Of a stretch of DNA of 64,000 bases, positions 1 to 11,996 are shown in pieces. The DNA is from Calamus simplicifolius (Eukaryota > Streptophyta > Magnoliopsida > Arecales > Arecaceae): contig UESW01001781.1 in the NCBI GenBank assembly GCA_900491605.1, forward strand, positions 188,860-252,859. Direction: 5' to 3'. The position numbers and the translations under genes are program-made. The notes under the pieces are model-generated. The model worked only from the letters and a program-made list of their open reading frames with translations, made no database searches and was not told the origin of the DNA. Position 1 is the stretch's first letter. Each line of letters begins with the position of its first letter.

Positions 1-260
1 GAGTAGACTCTAATTGGTGAGGAGTTGACTCTGACACGGTTTAAAACTTCTAGCATGCTTTAGAGTTGACTTCTACATAAGGGGGAGTCGACTCTTATAG
101 AAAAAATAGAAAGACAACATTTTTACTTTGTGCTGGAGCCGGTTCCAGATTCTGCTCGAGCCGACTCTAAGACTGCAGATTTTCTGGGTTAAATCTTTAA
201 AATTTTATATTTATTTTATTTTAATTTTGATTTGAGTGCCGTTTGAACCGTTGGATTCAT
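1..260. repeat. LTR-like fragment with repeated GAGTCGACTC-type motifs
   Basis: The stretch repeats short motifs such as gagtcgactct, gagttgactct and gagccgactct. The same style of motif fills the LTRs at 4453-5931 and 58085-59582. I read it as the edge of a related LTR cut by the window start. No terminal sequence, coding capacity or boundary can be fixed, so the family assignment is inference. Confidence 0.4.
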
Positions 261-2316
261 AAAATCGAGCTCTTTGAGTTGGCAAGGTTGTTTCTTAAAA
301 ATACCACATAAAGTATTAAATTTAAGAGAATAACAATAAATAATTATCAGGAGTAAAATGAAAATTTCGTTAAGTCACTATTCATGCCTTAGCCCTCAAG
401 CAACCGGAAATATAAAGGGAAAAAGGTGGTTTCGGCCAGAGAAAGAAAAAAAGAAAGAGAGAAAGAAAGGAAGAGAAGAGAATCGGCTTGAGAGAAAGAA
501 GAAGAAGAAGAAGAGAAGGAAAGGGGTAAGCTTGGGGAGGATCTCGGTAGCCGTGTTAGCTTATAAGGTAAGCTCTAGTTTTTCTAAGCCCAGTATAGCA
601 TGGATCTTATTTGGATTTGTTGTTATGAAGACGATAAGATGTAAATCTTTGATGAATAAAAGGGTGGAAGAATATAATGAGATGTTTGAGGATTTAGCAT
701 GCATCTGTGCAGTGTTTCAAGAAAACCTTCCAAGCAGGAACCTTGATGATGTATGTGTCTTTGTGTGATGGCATAGGTCTGGACGATGGTTCCATAGAGC
801 CGGAGCATAGGAGATGAGTGTCGGTTGGGATGCTAGCAGCTAAGGTGAGTGGGTTTCTCATTTGGCTATGTAGTTTATTTTGAGATATTGTATGGATGTT
901 TGCTATAGCATAGATTCAAATAGTGCTATGTAAAGTATGATATTCCAAAAGAGAGGTTTAAAAATAAGGGGAATGAGAACTAAAGTTATATATGTATTTC
1001 CATAAAGTATGAGTTAAAAGAAAAAGAATTAATATATATCATGCCCTAAAGCATGGTGTGAGATTTTCTGGTAAAAATCTAGGTTTAGAAAGATTCTAAG
1101 TATCAAAAGAGATATGAGATATAGAAAGAATATGAGCTTCCTAGAAGCATAAATATAAATGTGGGGAAATAATGAAAGTGTATAAAAGAATTTGAATATG
1201 AGGAGAAGGTATAAATGAGAGAAAAGAGTTAGAGAATTCAAGAAAAGAACATGAATGTCATAACAAGAGTATCAAATAGAGTAAGAATAAGAGTTATATG
1301 ATGAGCATGATATGAGTTAATAGCTTGAGTTAAAGCATATCAATGTTTTAAGGAAAAAAAGCATGCATTGTAGAGGTATGAAGGGATACCTATTAAGATG
1401 TGTGGATGATATGATTCCAACGTATATGTTTGATAACATGAATATCAATGAAAAGTATAGCTTAAGTTTTAGAAAGAAAGTATAAATATGAGTTTTAGGG
1501 ATGTTATGATATGTGATAGCATTATGATGCTAGTCTATGATATGAAAGGCTTAGTAGAACATTGTATGTGGGTTAGATTGAGAAAGGAGCACCCTAGTAT
1601 ATGATTAAATAAGATCATGACAATTAAATGTGAGTTAAGGTATGATTCCCGGGGAAGAAGTTAGAATATATGTTATAGCTTGAGTTTAATGCATGTGTCT
1701 AAGAGTTGAAGAGGGGTTATGAGTTTTACAAAGAGAATGAGATTGAGTGAAGTGTATAAGCTATGATAGGATCCTGAAATTGAGGCCAAGATATGAGTCT
1801 GCGGAATAATCATATGATTATAGAAAAGGTATATGATGTGAAAAAAGAAAAGAAAAGCATGGATATATATGAATAGCCGATATGGGTTAAGGCTGGATTG
1901 AATGAGAGTATGGATGTATATCGTATGCAATGTATGACAGGAATTATGGCATGATTTAAAGAAGACATGGGTTCATGATATATGTAAAGTCAGGTATGAG
2001 TTAAAGTATAAATTTGAAAGCATGAGTGCAAAGCATAGATTTAAAGTAAGTATGAGTATAATATAATTAAAAGAAAGCCTGTGGTCATAGCATATGAAAA
2101 GCATGGCTTAAGCTTAAAGCTTGAGTTAATGGAACTTGGGGGCACATTATATAAAGCAAAGTATGAATTCAAAATAGGAATAAAATGCACGAGTTTCAAT
2201 AAAAAAAGAAAAAAAAAAGGAAGAAATGTTTATAGCTTATGGAAAGAAGAGTATGATCTTGTAACTTAAAGTGTAACAGGAGGTGTACAGAGGATATGAC
2301 TTGAGAGGCATGCATG

Positions 2317-2319
<3 letters not shown>

Positions 2320-2365
<46 letters not shown>
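2320..2365. repeat. (TA)n microsatellite
   Basis: Uninterrupted TA dinucleotide run of about 46 bases, seen directly. Confidence 0.95.
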
Positions 2366-2368
<3 letters not shown>

Positions 2369-3825
2369 AGGTAAATGAAAAGCACTTTGTAAAATGAAAT
2401 GTGAACCTAAGCCTAAATTTTTAAAGCATGAGTATATTAGCATATGTTTAAAACATGAACTGAGCATGTGTTTAAAGAAAAAAGGTTGAGCATGAGTTTT
2501 TATACATAAGCTTCAGATGCCTGCATGGGTATTTAGCATGTTTTTATAACATGAGCTGCAGTACATATTACAACATGAGTTTAAAAGCAAAATATTTGAT
2601 ATATGAGTCCCAGATGCATACATGGCATATGCGCATGAATAGAATATTAAAAGAATATATTTTGATGCATGGATTATACAAAGCATTCAAGCAGCTATGA
2701 GACTAATCATCTTATAGACTGTGCTGTAGTATGAGCATTGCACACTACTATTGAGCCAACACCTTCTTGCAATTCGATCGTACAATGATCCCCGGAGTTA
2801 GAGATGAGTGCATGCTAGATCAGGCCTAGTGGGATAGGTTGCAAGCAACCCATAGGGGCATGAATCATAGCTCAGTGGAGCTGGTTATTATATAACCTGT
2901 GGGGGCAGAGAGGAAATCCGAGGTCCAGGGTTAAGGAACAAAGCACTTTGCTGGATAAACCGCATAGGTAAGGGGTGCTATTTATACGGAGATCTTGTTG
3001 CTAGTTTACGTACCCGATGAGAGTACATTTGCAGGAGGACGACTGTATGATGGTACCTCGAAGGCATCACACACATCCCAACACCATAATAGTTTAAAAT
3101 TATGCATATGATTTTATATGAGAGGCTGGTGGGCCAAGTGTAGATCTCAGTGGGGATCAGAAAAGTTGAGGAAAAAAGAAGCTGGGTTGCATAAAAGAGA
3201 TTTTTGTGGTTTATAAAGAAATGCATCATTTATGGATTTTTATATAAATGAGTTATTTTTAGTAGAAAAAGTTATATATAGAGTATTTTAGTACTGTTAT
3301 ATTATTTAAAGAATAAGCTATATTTTACGTTATTTGATATCATATTAAAAATATACTTTGGTTTATACATGCTATATTATATCAGCATACGGTTGAAAAT
3401 GTGATTATTATGGCTCTCTATTTTTCTCATGGTTAGATAGTTATCCAGTCACTAAGACTTTGGTCTCACCCCTCTATGGTTGATGTTTTTCTTACAGATT
3501 AGTGAGCGGGATAGCAAGATTAGGTGGTTGGCCTTAGCTTTAATTCTGATATGAGAGTTAGTAATTGTACATCGAGAGTATTGTTATATTGAAAGAATTT
3601 AGTATGGATGTTAAAAAGGTAGACATAGTCTTATTTGTATATGAAAATGAGAGTTATGTATGTATTTGTGTAGGTGTGTTTATACAGTTATTACTTTGTG
3701 TTGTATTATGGATCCTTATAAATGAGATAAAGTATTCTATTCTAAAGAAAATTATGAGTATAATCTATGTATTAGTGTGACTCATATGTCGATTGTGAAT
3801 GTGATCTTATAACTGCCTGAGGATG

Positions 3826-3830
<5 letters not shown>

Positions 3831-3892
<62 letters not shown>
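3831..3892. repeat. (AT)n microsatellite
   Basis: Uninterrupted AT dinucleotide run of about 62 bases, seen directly. Confidence 0.95.
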
Positions 3893-3895
<3 letters not shown>

Positions 3896-4129
3896 CAGGG
3901 ACACATGATACTATGATATGATGTTATGAATGAATTAAATGAAGTATAAAAATTTTTATCGGGATAGATTTTTGAGCAGGTGATTTATGGCATTAGATAG
4001 AGTTTACTAATACTTTATGGTGCACAATATAAAGGCTAGTAGAACTCTACCTAATTTTCATATGTTACCAGATTATGCCAGTTGTCCTGGATAGAGAGAG
4101 GGAGCTTATAGGCCATCGCATGCATACAA

Positions 4130-4370
4130 CATGCATGGGCGGCCAATCTGCGCGCCGGTGCACGCTTGTTGCATCAGAGGGCGTTGCAGCAAGACTTTTC
4201 CTAAACAAAATATCCTTTCGAAACTAGCCTTTATCGATGTTATAAAGGGTAAAATTATAAATATATACAAACAGACCACAAGCAACCTATTATATGCTGG
4301 AAAAGTCTTTGTGCACCAGCTTCGGTGCACAAAGCGTACATCGAGCATGCGGATTGGCCGCTGCTCATGC
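4130..4370. repeat. GC-rich foldback (inverted repeat) element
   Basis: Two arms are reverse complements of each other. CGGCCAATC at 4140-4148 pairs with GATTGGCCG at 4352-4360, and AAGACTTTTCC at 4191-4201 pairs with GGAAAAGTCTT at 4299-4309, with diverged sequence between the blocks. Inside the right arm is a perfect 11-bp hairpin, 4307-4317 with 4324-4334, around a 6-base loop. The symmetry explains why open frames occur here on both strands; none looks like a gene. A further copy of the arm follows the solo LTR at about 5935-5981. Probably a MITE or foldback transposon; family unknown. Confidence 0.7.
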
Positions 4371-4452
4371 CACCGCACATGCCGTGGCCCAATGGACTGT
4401 GGCGCGTATCACACGTACAGTGGCACCAGCGCATGCTAAGTACTGTGCACCC

Positions 4453-5931
4453 TGTTGGCTCAGATGGCAACCCAGAGGGGGGGTAAATTGAGTTCTTAAA
4501 AATTTTAAAACTTAAAAACTATTTTTCAAGATCATGAACAAAATAATTGCTGTGAATGTAGTGTCAAGTATGCTATGCATAATATAAAGATAATGTAGAG
4601 AGAGAAGACAAGCACGATAAACATAGAATTTTATAGTGGTTTAGTGTTAGCTACACCAACGTCCACTCCTAAGGAACTCTTGGGCCACACATAATCACCC
4701 TGATTACAACAAAGTTGTTTTACAAGCTCACAACTCAAACTTGTTATTTTACACCGGGATCACAACGAACCCAACTGATTTTTCACAAGATCACCAGCAC
4801 ACAACCTTTCACAAGCTTTTTAGCTTGTACAAGGCCAAATGCCTTTCTTAATTCAATTCCTTGATTGAATCAATAAGCAAATATAATAAGGTTATGGTTA
4901 CAACATTTATAAAGCTCCAAAAATGAGCAAATATAGCAATGTAATCAAAATAGAAATAGAAGGAGCTTGATTAGAAGATTTCTGAAGTTAGCTTTTTTTT
5001 CTTTTCTTCTTTCCTTCTTTTCTCAAAAATAATCTTCCTCAAGATGAGCTTGAACTTTGGAAGATTAGATGATGTAGAGGCTTGGAAGAACTAGGGCTCT
5101 CTTCTTCTCTTTCCAATTTGATAGAAATCCTTCAAGATTAGCTTTTGAATACTCGGGGTTTCCTTAAGCTCTGTTTCGCACAATAGGACTTTCAAATTTG
5201 AACTCCTTTCTTTTTCTTTTCTCTTCTGTTCTCTCTCTGAAACGGTCCCAAGGAGCTTTACTTATAATCTTCTCTAAATCCTCTTTTAGAAGAAAATTAG
5301 TCGTTGAAAATGGTTGAGGATGTGTTTAGCATGGAAGAGGAAAGAGTCGTTGAAGTCGTTGGAGAAATGTTAGAGTTTGAAGTCATTTCTGACAGTTTTA
5401 GAGTCCGTTCCTGACAGGTTGGAGTCGGGTCGAGCAACCTGGAGTTAGCTCGAACGCGAGATGTGCGAAACATAAAGTTCTGCCCATTGTAGAGTCGGCT
5501 CATGCTCATGAGGGGTTAATACCTTTTTTGTGTGGGAGTCGACCCAAGTAACTACGGGAGCCGGCTTGAATAGAATCCTGAAAAACACTCTCTGCATAAT
5601 CGATGGAGACGGCTCCAGCTCAACACTGAAATGAGGACTTTCTGTCTTTCTGGTGCAGTCGGCCATGAACTCTGTAGGAGTCGACTCAATCGCGTATCGA
5701 AAGTGTTAAACTATGCCGATACGCTCCGGAGTCGACTTCTAAACTTTAGGAGTCGATTCTAAATGCTGAAACTTGACACTTAACACTATATATATAGGGC
5801 CAAACTTAATTTTTTTGAATTTTGATTGATTAATAATTAAATTCCTGAAACACTTAATCAACATATTAGTAACACAAGAAATATAGTCATATAATTTTTA
5901 TTATTTATTAAAATTAATAATTAGATCAACA
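4453..5931 (-). mobile_element. Solo LTR (copia, same broad group as the 58085 element), minus strand
   Basis: Starts TGTTGG and ends TCAACA. Read on the minus strand it matches the LTR at 58085-59582: the end resembles the acccaatttaccc and cttgggttgcc stretch, and the middle shares the accactataa and cttgggagtgga stretch. Length is about 1.48 kb against 1.50 kb for the other copy. Shared GAGTCGGCTC-like motifs lie at 5400-5760. No internal retroelement sequence adjoins either side, so it is a solo LTR, the usual product of LTR-LTR recombination. I could not find a matching 5-bp target duplication (caccc on the left, cgctc on the right). Confidence 0.8.
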
Positions 5932-7710
5932 CGCTCGGTGCATACTTTATACGCTGAAGGTCAGTGCATAAAGACTTTTCCTTATATGCTAGGTCATGGA
6001 CTGGTCTACGATGGATCGTTTAGATGGCCTAGCCTATGCTAGCATGTAGACTATGCTAGGCCGTTATGCTATGGGCCATCATGTCGGTATGACCGATAGG
6101 TTGGCATAGGTCATCCCATCATGACTCAAGGGCTGTGCCGAGCCAAGTCATGTTCAAGCAAACATCATTACTTTTAACAAACCCAAAAGGTCATGTAACA
6201 ATTTTCAATTTGTTAAAGAAACCTACGATGTGCTCTATTCAAATAAGCAAAAAGAAGGGAATTTGGTGAATGCATTGGTAGCATGACCATTTAAATCCCA
6301 TGTCTTTTGAGATAACATAGTAACTCTTCATGGGTAAAAAAAAAAGTGCATGATTTTACGATAAGAAGGTGAAATGCAACATTGTTATTCTTATGATATA
6401 GGTTGATAGGTGTAGAAAACCAACTTTTTATGCCCCTATCGTCCTCTTGTACAAAGCATCTAACTCACATAATATTGAAAAATAACTTTTTTAAATATAT
6501 AAATAAATAAATATATATATATATATATATATTAAATTTGAAGCCAATCAATTAAAATGAAAGGCAGAATAGTGAAAAAAAAAGATTTAGAAATAAATTT
6601 AATTTAATGGGGGAATAGCTATATTTAGTGCCTATATTCAAGTACCGAAGTTATAACTCTTTAAATTCTAAGCCTATAATCAAAAAGTAAAAAAATATAG
6701 GAAAAAGAAGATACAACTCATCTAAAATTGAACTCAATATGAAAATAATTAAATTTAATGCAATAAACAATATTAAAAAAACATAATTTCTCATTCTAAG
6801 CCAATTAATAGATAATCGATAACATATATATATTCTATATCATTTCTTATATATATTTATGGGTTGGCTCAGCTAGATAGAAGTCAAAGTTGGGCCATCT
6901 CTCTTAAGCTCTAGATTGCGTTTGGTTCGCAAGATATGAAGAAATAAGAAATAAAATAAGAAAAATAATAAAATATAATAAAACTCATATCTTATTTGTT
7001 ATTTTTGTTCTTTCAAACATAAGATAGAATAGTTATATTCTTAAAAAAATAATAGCCATTATTGAGAAAGAATTAAAAAATACAATAGCTAGACATATCA
7101 AAAATAAAAACATTTTTTATAGCGTAAATTATCTCTCATTAATAGAATCAGCTATTGTATAGAATAAAATTTTATTCTATTATTTAAAAAATAAGCATAA
7201 AAAAAACCTACCTTTTTACTAATCTGATACAACAAGTGCCCATTAAAAAATAAAACCTTTCGGGTTTTGAAATTCCATCCTTTCACTTATAAGATAAAAG
7301 AAGACCATAGTTGCTACACTAAAATTCATGGAAACGAAACATAAACTTATCTCCTCTAACGTAATAAAGTTTAAAATAACAACCAAGTTTATAAAATAAT
7401 TACTATGAGATTTTTCTTCTATTATAATTTTGCAATAGTCATTATATACCAAGAACAACCTATTATATTCCGCACTGTTCATAAATTCACAATTTCAATT
7501 AGCTGAAAAATATTTCTAGCCAATGAAAAATGATCTGGACAAACGACACTGCGGTCATTCCTGTTCCATGCTTCAGTTTCGGTTACGAGGGCACATACAG
7601 CTGTTGTAACCGTTATTTTATTCCCAGTAGATTCATCAACCGGTGATATCGACTGGCGAGATAGCCTCTAAAAATTACATCGATCATGAGGTATAAAATG
7701 GTAGCTTCAA
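5932..7710. other. Intergenic DNA, no gene recognised
   Basis: It opens with a copy of the 4130-4370 foldback arm (to about 5981), followed by gccatgctagg-like palindromic phrases at 6000-6130 and then AT-rich sequence. The piece at 6910-7220 starts gcgtttggttcgc, which recalls MITE ends, but I cannot find the partner end. No coding sequence is supported. Confidence 0.5.
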
Positions 7711-7724
7711 AGCGGGCCCGTTAA

Positions 7725-7975
7725 GGCAGAGATCTCCCTCCGACCAATCCTTCTTCTGGATATCTCGTCTCTTTTGAGGGGGGTCACCTTCTATCAGATT
7801 CGGCATGTTTATCGCGAGGCCAACATGGTAGCTGATTGGATTGCTGGTGTTGCGGCCCTTTCTTCTGGTTTTTGGATATGGAAACAGGGGACTCCTGCCC
7901 CATTACTTAAACAGCTTTTATTTTCTGATATATCTGGCTGACTCACGCTAGACTGGTGTGATCGCCCGTTCTTCA

Positions 7976-8013
<38 letters not shown>
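7725..8013 (+). mobile_element. 5'-truncated LINE 3' end with poly(A) tail and 14-bp target duplication
   Basis: The translation near 7805-7940 contains a motif YREANMVADWIA, typical of the RNase H-like C-terminus of plant LINE ORF2, followed by a stop, a short 3' UTR and a long A run (7978-8013). The 14-mer AGCGGGCCCGTTAA occurs exactly before (7711-7724) and after (8014-8027), as expected for target-primed reverse transcription. The clean duplication means a fairly recent insertion. It sits about 0.35 kb upstream of the receptor gene, so it may affect that promoter. Confidence 0.88.
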
Positions 8014-8015
<2 letters not shown>

Positions 8016-8027
8016 CGGGCCCGTTAA

Positions 8028-8366
8028 TGGGTGACAACGGCGTTATGAGTCACTTGGACCAAGGCAAGGCAGCACAATCGAGGGGACATCCCAAAACGCA
8101 AAAATCCACGTGTCAACATCATGAAAACAGATCAACCGTGTAGACTCCCTGTCCAGCGGTCACGGACTTACCGTGTCCCTCGTTCAAACTTGAAAAACCT
8201 CACCCTCCGACATGCCCTTGCCTCGCTCGCGCGCCCCCACGCCTCGTTGCACCGGCCCTGTCCCCGAAACCCGTTCCGATCACCGCACGCCCGTCTCCCT
8301 CTCTCGCAGCTAAAAATTCCCCTCTTCCTCTCTTCCCATGGCTTCTCTCCTCCGAGTCCTCTTCCC
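8028..8366 (+). promoter_or_regulatory. Proximal promoter and 5' UTR region of the WAK-like gene
   Basis: GC content rises sharply, and pyrimidine-rich stretches (ctctcgcag, cccctcttcctctcttccc) precede the start. No convincing TATA box is seen. An earlier ATG with a good context (cccATGgct) lies at 8338 but is in another frame from the leucine-rich signal sequence. The transcription start cannot be placed by eye. Confidence 0.45.
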
Positions 8367-11300
8367 ATGCCTTCTTCCTTCCTTCCTCGCCTCCTCCTTT
8401 TCCTCCTCCTCCTCTCGTCCTCCCCTTCTTACCCTTTTCCGAATCCCTTTTCCCCAACAGATGCGGGGAACGGTGCGGTCACCTCCCCATCCCCTACCCT
8501 TTCCACCTCAACTCCTCCTGCGGGCTCCCCATTGACTCCTTCCGCCTCTCGTGCCGCTAACGCCACCTCCTCCGCCCTCTTCCTCACCCTCGGCTACACC
8601 GACCTCCGCGTCATCGACTTCCTCCATTCCGGCTCCCTCCTCCTCGACTACTCCCCCAACTCCTCCTCCTCATCATCCTCCTCGTCCTGTGATCCCTGGT
8701 ACTCCAACGTCGACCGTTCCTCCTCCGTCTTCGACGCAGCCCCTTCTTCGCCGTCACCGCAGACAACGTCTTCCGCCTCTACGCCTGCGAGGACTCTTCC
8801 GTCTGCAAGACCGGCTGCGATGGGATTGGCGTCGGCGGGGGTTGCGACGGCAACCGGAGCTACTGGGGCTGTTGCTACCGCTCTCCGATGGCAGTGTGTG
8901 GAAGCCGGGGGACGGGTTCTCGGTGTTTTCGGAGTTCGGGTGCCGCGGGTTCTCGAGCTGGGTGGTGAACCGGTCCTCATCCGGGGAGAATGCGGTGGCC
9001 GAGAGGGGGATAGAGCTCGAGTGGGCCGTGCCGAGGCGTTATAACGAGGGGAGGGTGTGCGCGGAGGAGGCGGCTGTGGTCAATTCGACGGCCGTCAGAG
9101 ATGGGGTGAGGTGTGCCTGCGGCGGCGGGTTCGTTGGGATGGCTTTGCTGAAGGAGTTGGATGCTTTAAATGTGAGAAGTCCTTTACCCCTTCATCTCCT
9201 AGAAAGGCTTTTAAGTATATAACCAGACATAAGTTTTTCTTTCTTTTGGTCTTTTTTTCCCACTCTCTCTCATTCATAGTTAAGGTAGTGTTTGATAGGA
9301 AAAATATTATCCATGGATAAGTGTATGGGATAGAGTTTATCCCTTGGCTATCCTAAGGATATCCCTTGGCTATCCCATTGATCATATCAAATGTAAAAAG
9401 GTAAATCAATAGGATAACCTTTTTTTACTCTTATTTGGAGGGATAACCAGCTATTCCTACATTTTCTAGGAAATAAATTGAGGGGATATCCATGGTTAAC
9501 CCATGGATTATCCCTTTGGTTAACTTTATTCTCTGCTATCCCTTATAGTTATGTCTTTTGGGAATAAGAGGGGGATATCCAAGGAATATCTCCTCTTATC
9601 TCCTATTTCAAACACTACCTAAGAGAAAAACATGTTTTCCAAGAAATCATGTTTGTTTGGCAGAGGTCATGATTAGATGTTGAAATCGAATTATGGCAAC
9701 AACTTAGCCGAGAAAGGGTTCATGGATCAATAGAATTAAAGTAAACTATATGGTGTTCAATTGAACTGGAAATCGATACTTGACTGAGGCCTAGTCAAAC
9801 TAGCGAAAATTGATAGCTGGGGGACACATAGGGGAAGTAGGTTGGAACTTAGAACCTAGTTAGCTAGATTGTCATAATGATCTGGGCACTTAGATGCTAG
9901 TTATGCAACTTTTCCGGGTGTTAGAGATGGTTTTGGGATGACATTCGATGCTGATATGCAGTCTTATTTGGTGCTGCTCATTAAGGTCATGTTGTAAGAA
10001 TTAAGGTTATAATGTAGTTTTTGTAATCTTGCATACAATGCTGAATATTGGAAAATAGATGAGTGTATATCTCATAGATGGTAAGTAAGTGAAAGATCTT
10101 CTTTTTTAATTATACAAGTTCCTTCCTTATTGCTGGAAAAATTATAATACGAGAATATGCATGCTCCATTACATTGTTTAGATTGTGTGTCAGTGCAATT
10201 GAATGCGAATATGAGGTGGATGTTAATTTAAAAAAAGTAAAGGATGGATTGAAAGATATGTCAACTAGAAAATTAGATATGTGCATTTGCTATATGTTAA
10301 TCAAAGCCTGAAAGCTCAGCTTCGGTCCAAGTACAAAAAATGTCTTGGTAGTTTCACATCTGATTTCTTTCTACCTACCTAAGTGCAATGTATAAGAGAG
10401 GGAGCTCCAGGAAAATAGATCTAACTAGAAAAAATGCTCTATATTTTATGAATATGTTGCCTAATGCACATTTTAACATACACATCCTAGAATGTTAAAA
10501 ACTGTAAAAATGGTCCCCCACAACCCCCCTGCCTCAAAAAAAAAAAAAAAAAAAAAAAAAAAGTGAAACAAACTTGATATGCTAATAGTTGGACACCGTT
10601 ATAGAGCATAATAAATAGTTTATTGATAGACTAAGACATGGGATGATTTGGCCATGTGCAGTTAGGGGTAGCACGTTATTTTGAGAAAGAGTAGCAGCAC
10701 ATTATGGTTAAGATGTGCCAATATTGATCAACAATTCAATTTATCATCTCAATTAAGAAATCTAAAAGAATGGCTTAGAATGACTTTAAATTGTAGCAAA
10801 TAAGAGGGAATTTTGTTCTAAACCTGTTTAAGTTTAAAATAATATTTAAAATGCAGTGAAAACTTTATTTTTCATAAGTTTTTGCATGTAGTTTGGGGAT
10901 GTTATGAAATATAGAGTTGCCTACATACTAACCTACCTTTACATTTCTTAGATACCAATATCTGAATGCTTTTAATCATCTCAAATTTGAGTTTAATTTC
11001 TGAGTTTAACTTTCTGAGCTTTTAAGTCAATATTCCACTTCTTTAACTGATAGAGATGAAGAAAATACCTTAAAATGATGTAGGCTTTGCCAAAATTTGC
11101 TTTTTGTGGGACTGACTGGTTTATTTATTATTTTGGTTTTGCTGAAACAAAACCATGCTCCTATGGTGACCAGTGGTGCTTGTCTGATGTAAGCCATGGA
11201 AGTGTCAAGCATTATATCAACTCACTCAATGCAATCTTATGTTTGGATATCTATCTATCTATTTAATGTTGCATCTATAATGATCATATGGAACTCAATT

Positions 11301-11910
11301 TTATTTTTAAAATAATAGATACATTTTTCACATAATACATTTAGCAAAAATTTAAAGGAAATATTTGTTTATATTAAATTATGAATGAATAGTCTTGATG
11401 GTATGCGTGGTAGCTTGAACCTTGTTTTGCACAGCTTGTAGCGGTGATGGGCAACCAAATAATGTTAGATACTGCTGTAAGGGAAAGTTGTGCAGAAAGC
11501 AAGTCGCTATTCTTACTGGTATGCATCCTTCATCCATCTTAGTTTTGGTAAATGTATTTCTCTAGTTTCTTTTCAGTGGGTAGTCAGCTGTAATCCCTTA
11601 TATTTGTGTTTGTGTTTGTATTCCAATTAATTTTTAACCTCACTGATGAGTCATTTGCTGGAAATCCATTTATACACTGTCAGAAAGATACATTCGTCTG
11701 TGTGTAGAGAGAGAGAGAGAGAGAGAGACTTGGCCATATTCGAATATAGTCAAGTTTAGATCTGATTACCTCCTCCACTCTTGGATCCGCTCAGTTCACG
11801 AATCCCAGATGAAAAAGGTAAAAAAGATGGGGTGTCTTTGGGAGCTGTGTAAAGCCAAAGGTGGGAAAGGTAGCTGAATTTGAACTTAACTACATTTGAA
11901 TGTAGATAAG

Positions 11911-11996
<86 letters not shown>

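Larger units (their letters stand above)
261..4119. other. Degenerate repeat-derived intergenic DNA, no supported gene
   Basis: Purine-rich, low-complexity DNA in which loose variants of tatgagttaaa and agcatgag recur, especially at 900-2700. The open frames here are lysine-rich or simple-sequence translations without recognisable domains. The stretch near 3410-3540 has the feel of an old LTR, but I cannot define its ends. Two TA microsatellites lie inside. Confidence 0.5.

Noticed and set aside
358..768. 136-residue open frame rich in lysine and arginine
   Set aside because: The composition follows a purine-rich stretch (gaaagaaag), with no domain and no splice or promoter context.
4106..4491. 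Cysteine-rich open frames on both strands
   Set aside because: They arise from the inverted repeat of the foldback element, and overlapping frames on both strands mirror each other.
4453..5931. Target-site duplication for the minus-strand solo LTR
   Set aside because: Flanking pentamers caccc and cgctc do not match; no duplication can be claimed.
8121..9044. 307-residue continuous frame as a separate new protein
   Set aside because: It strings together right and wrong frames of WAK-like exon 1; the conserved cysteine-rich motifs jump between frames, and the first part lies in the 5' leader.
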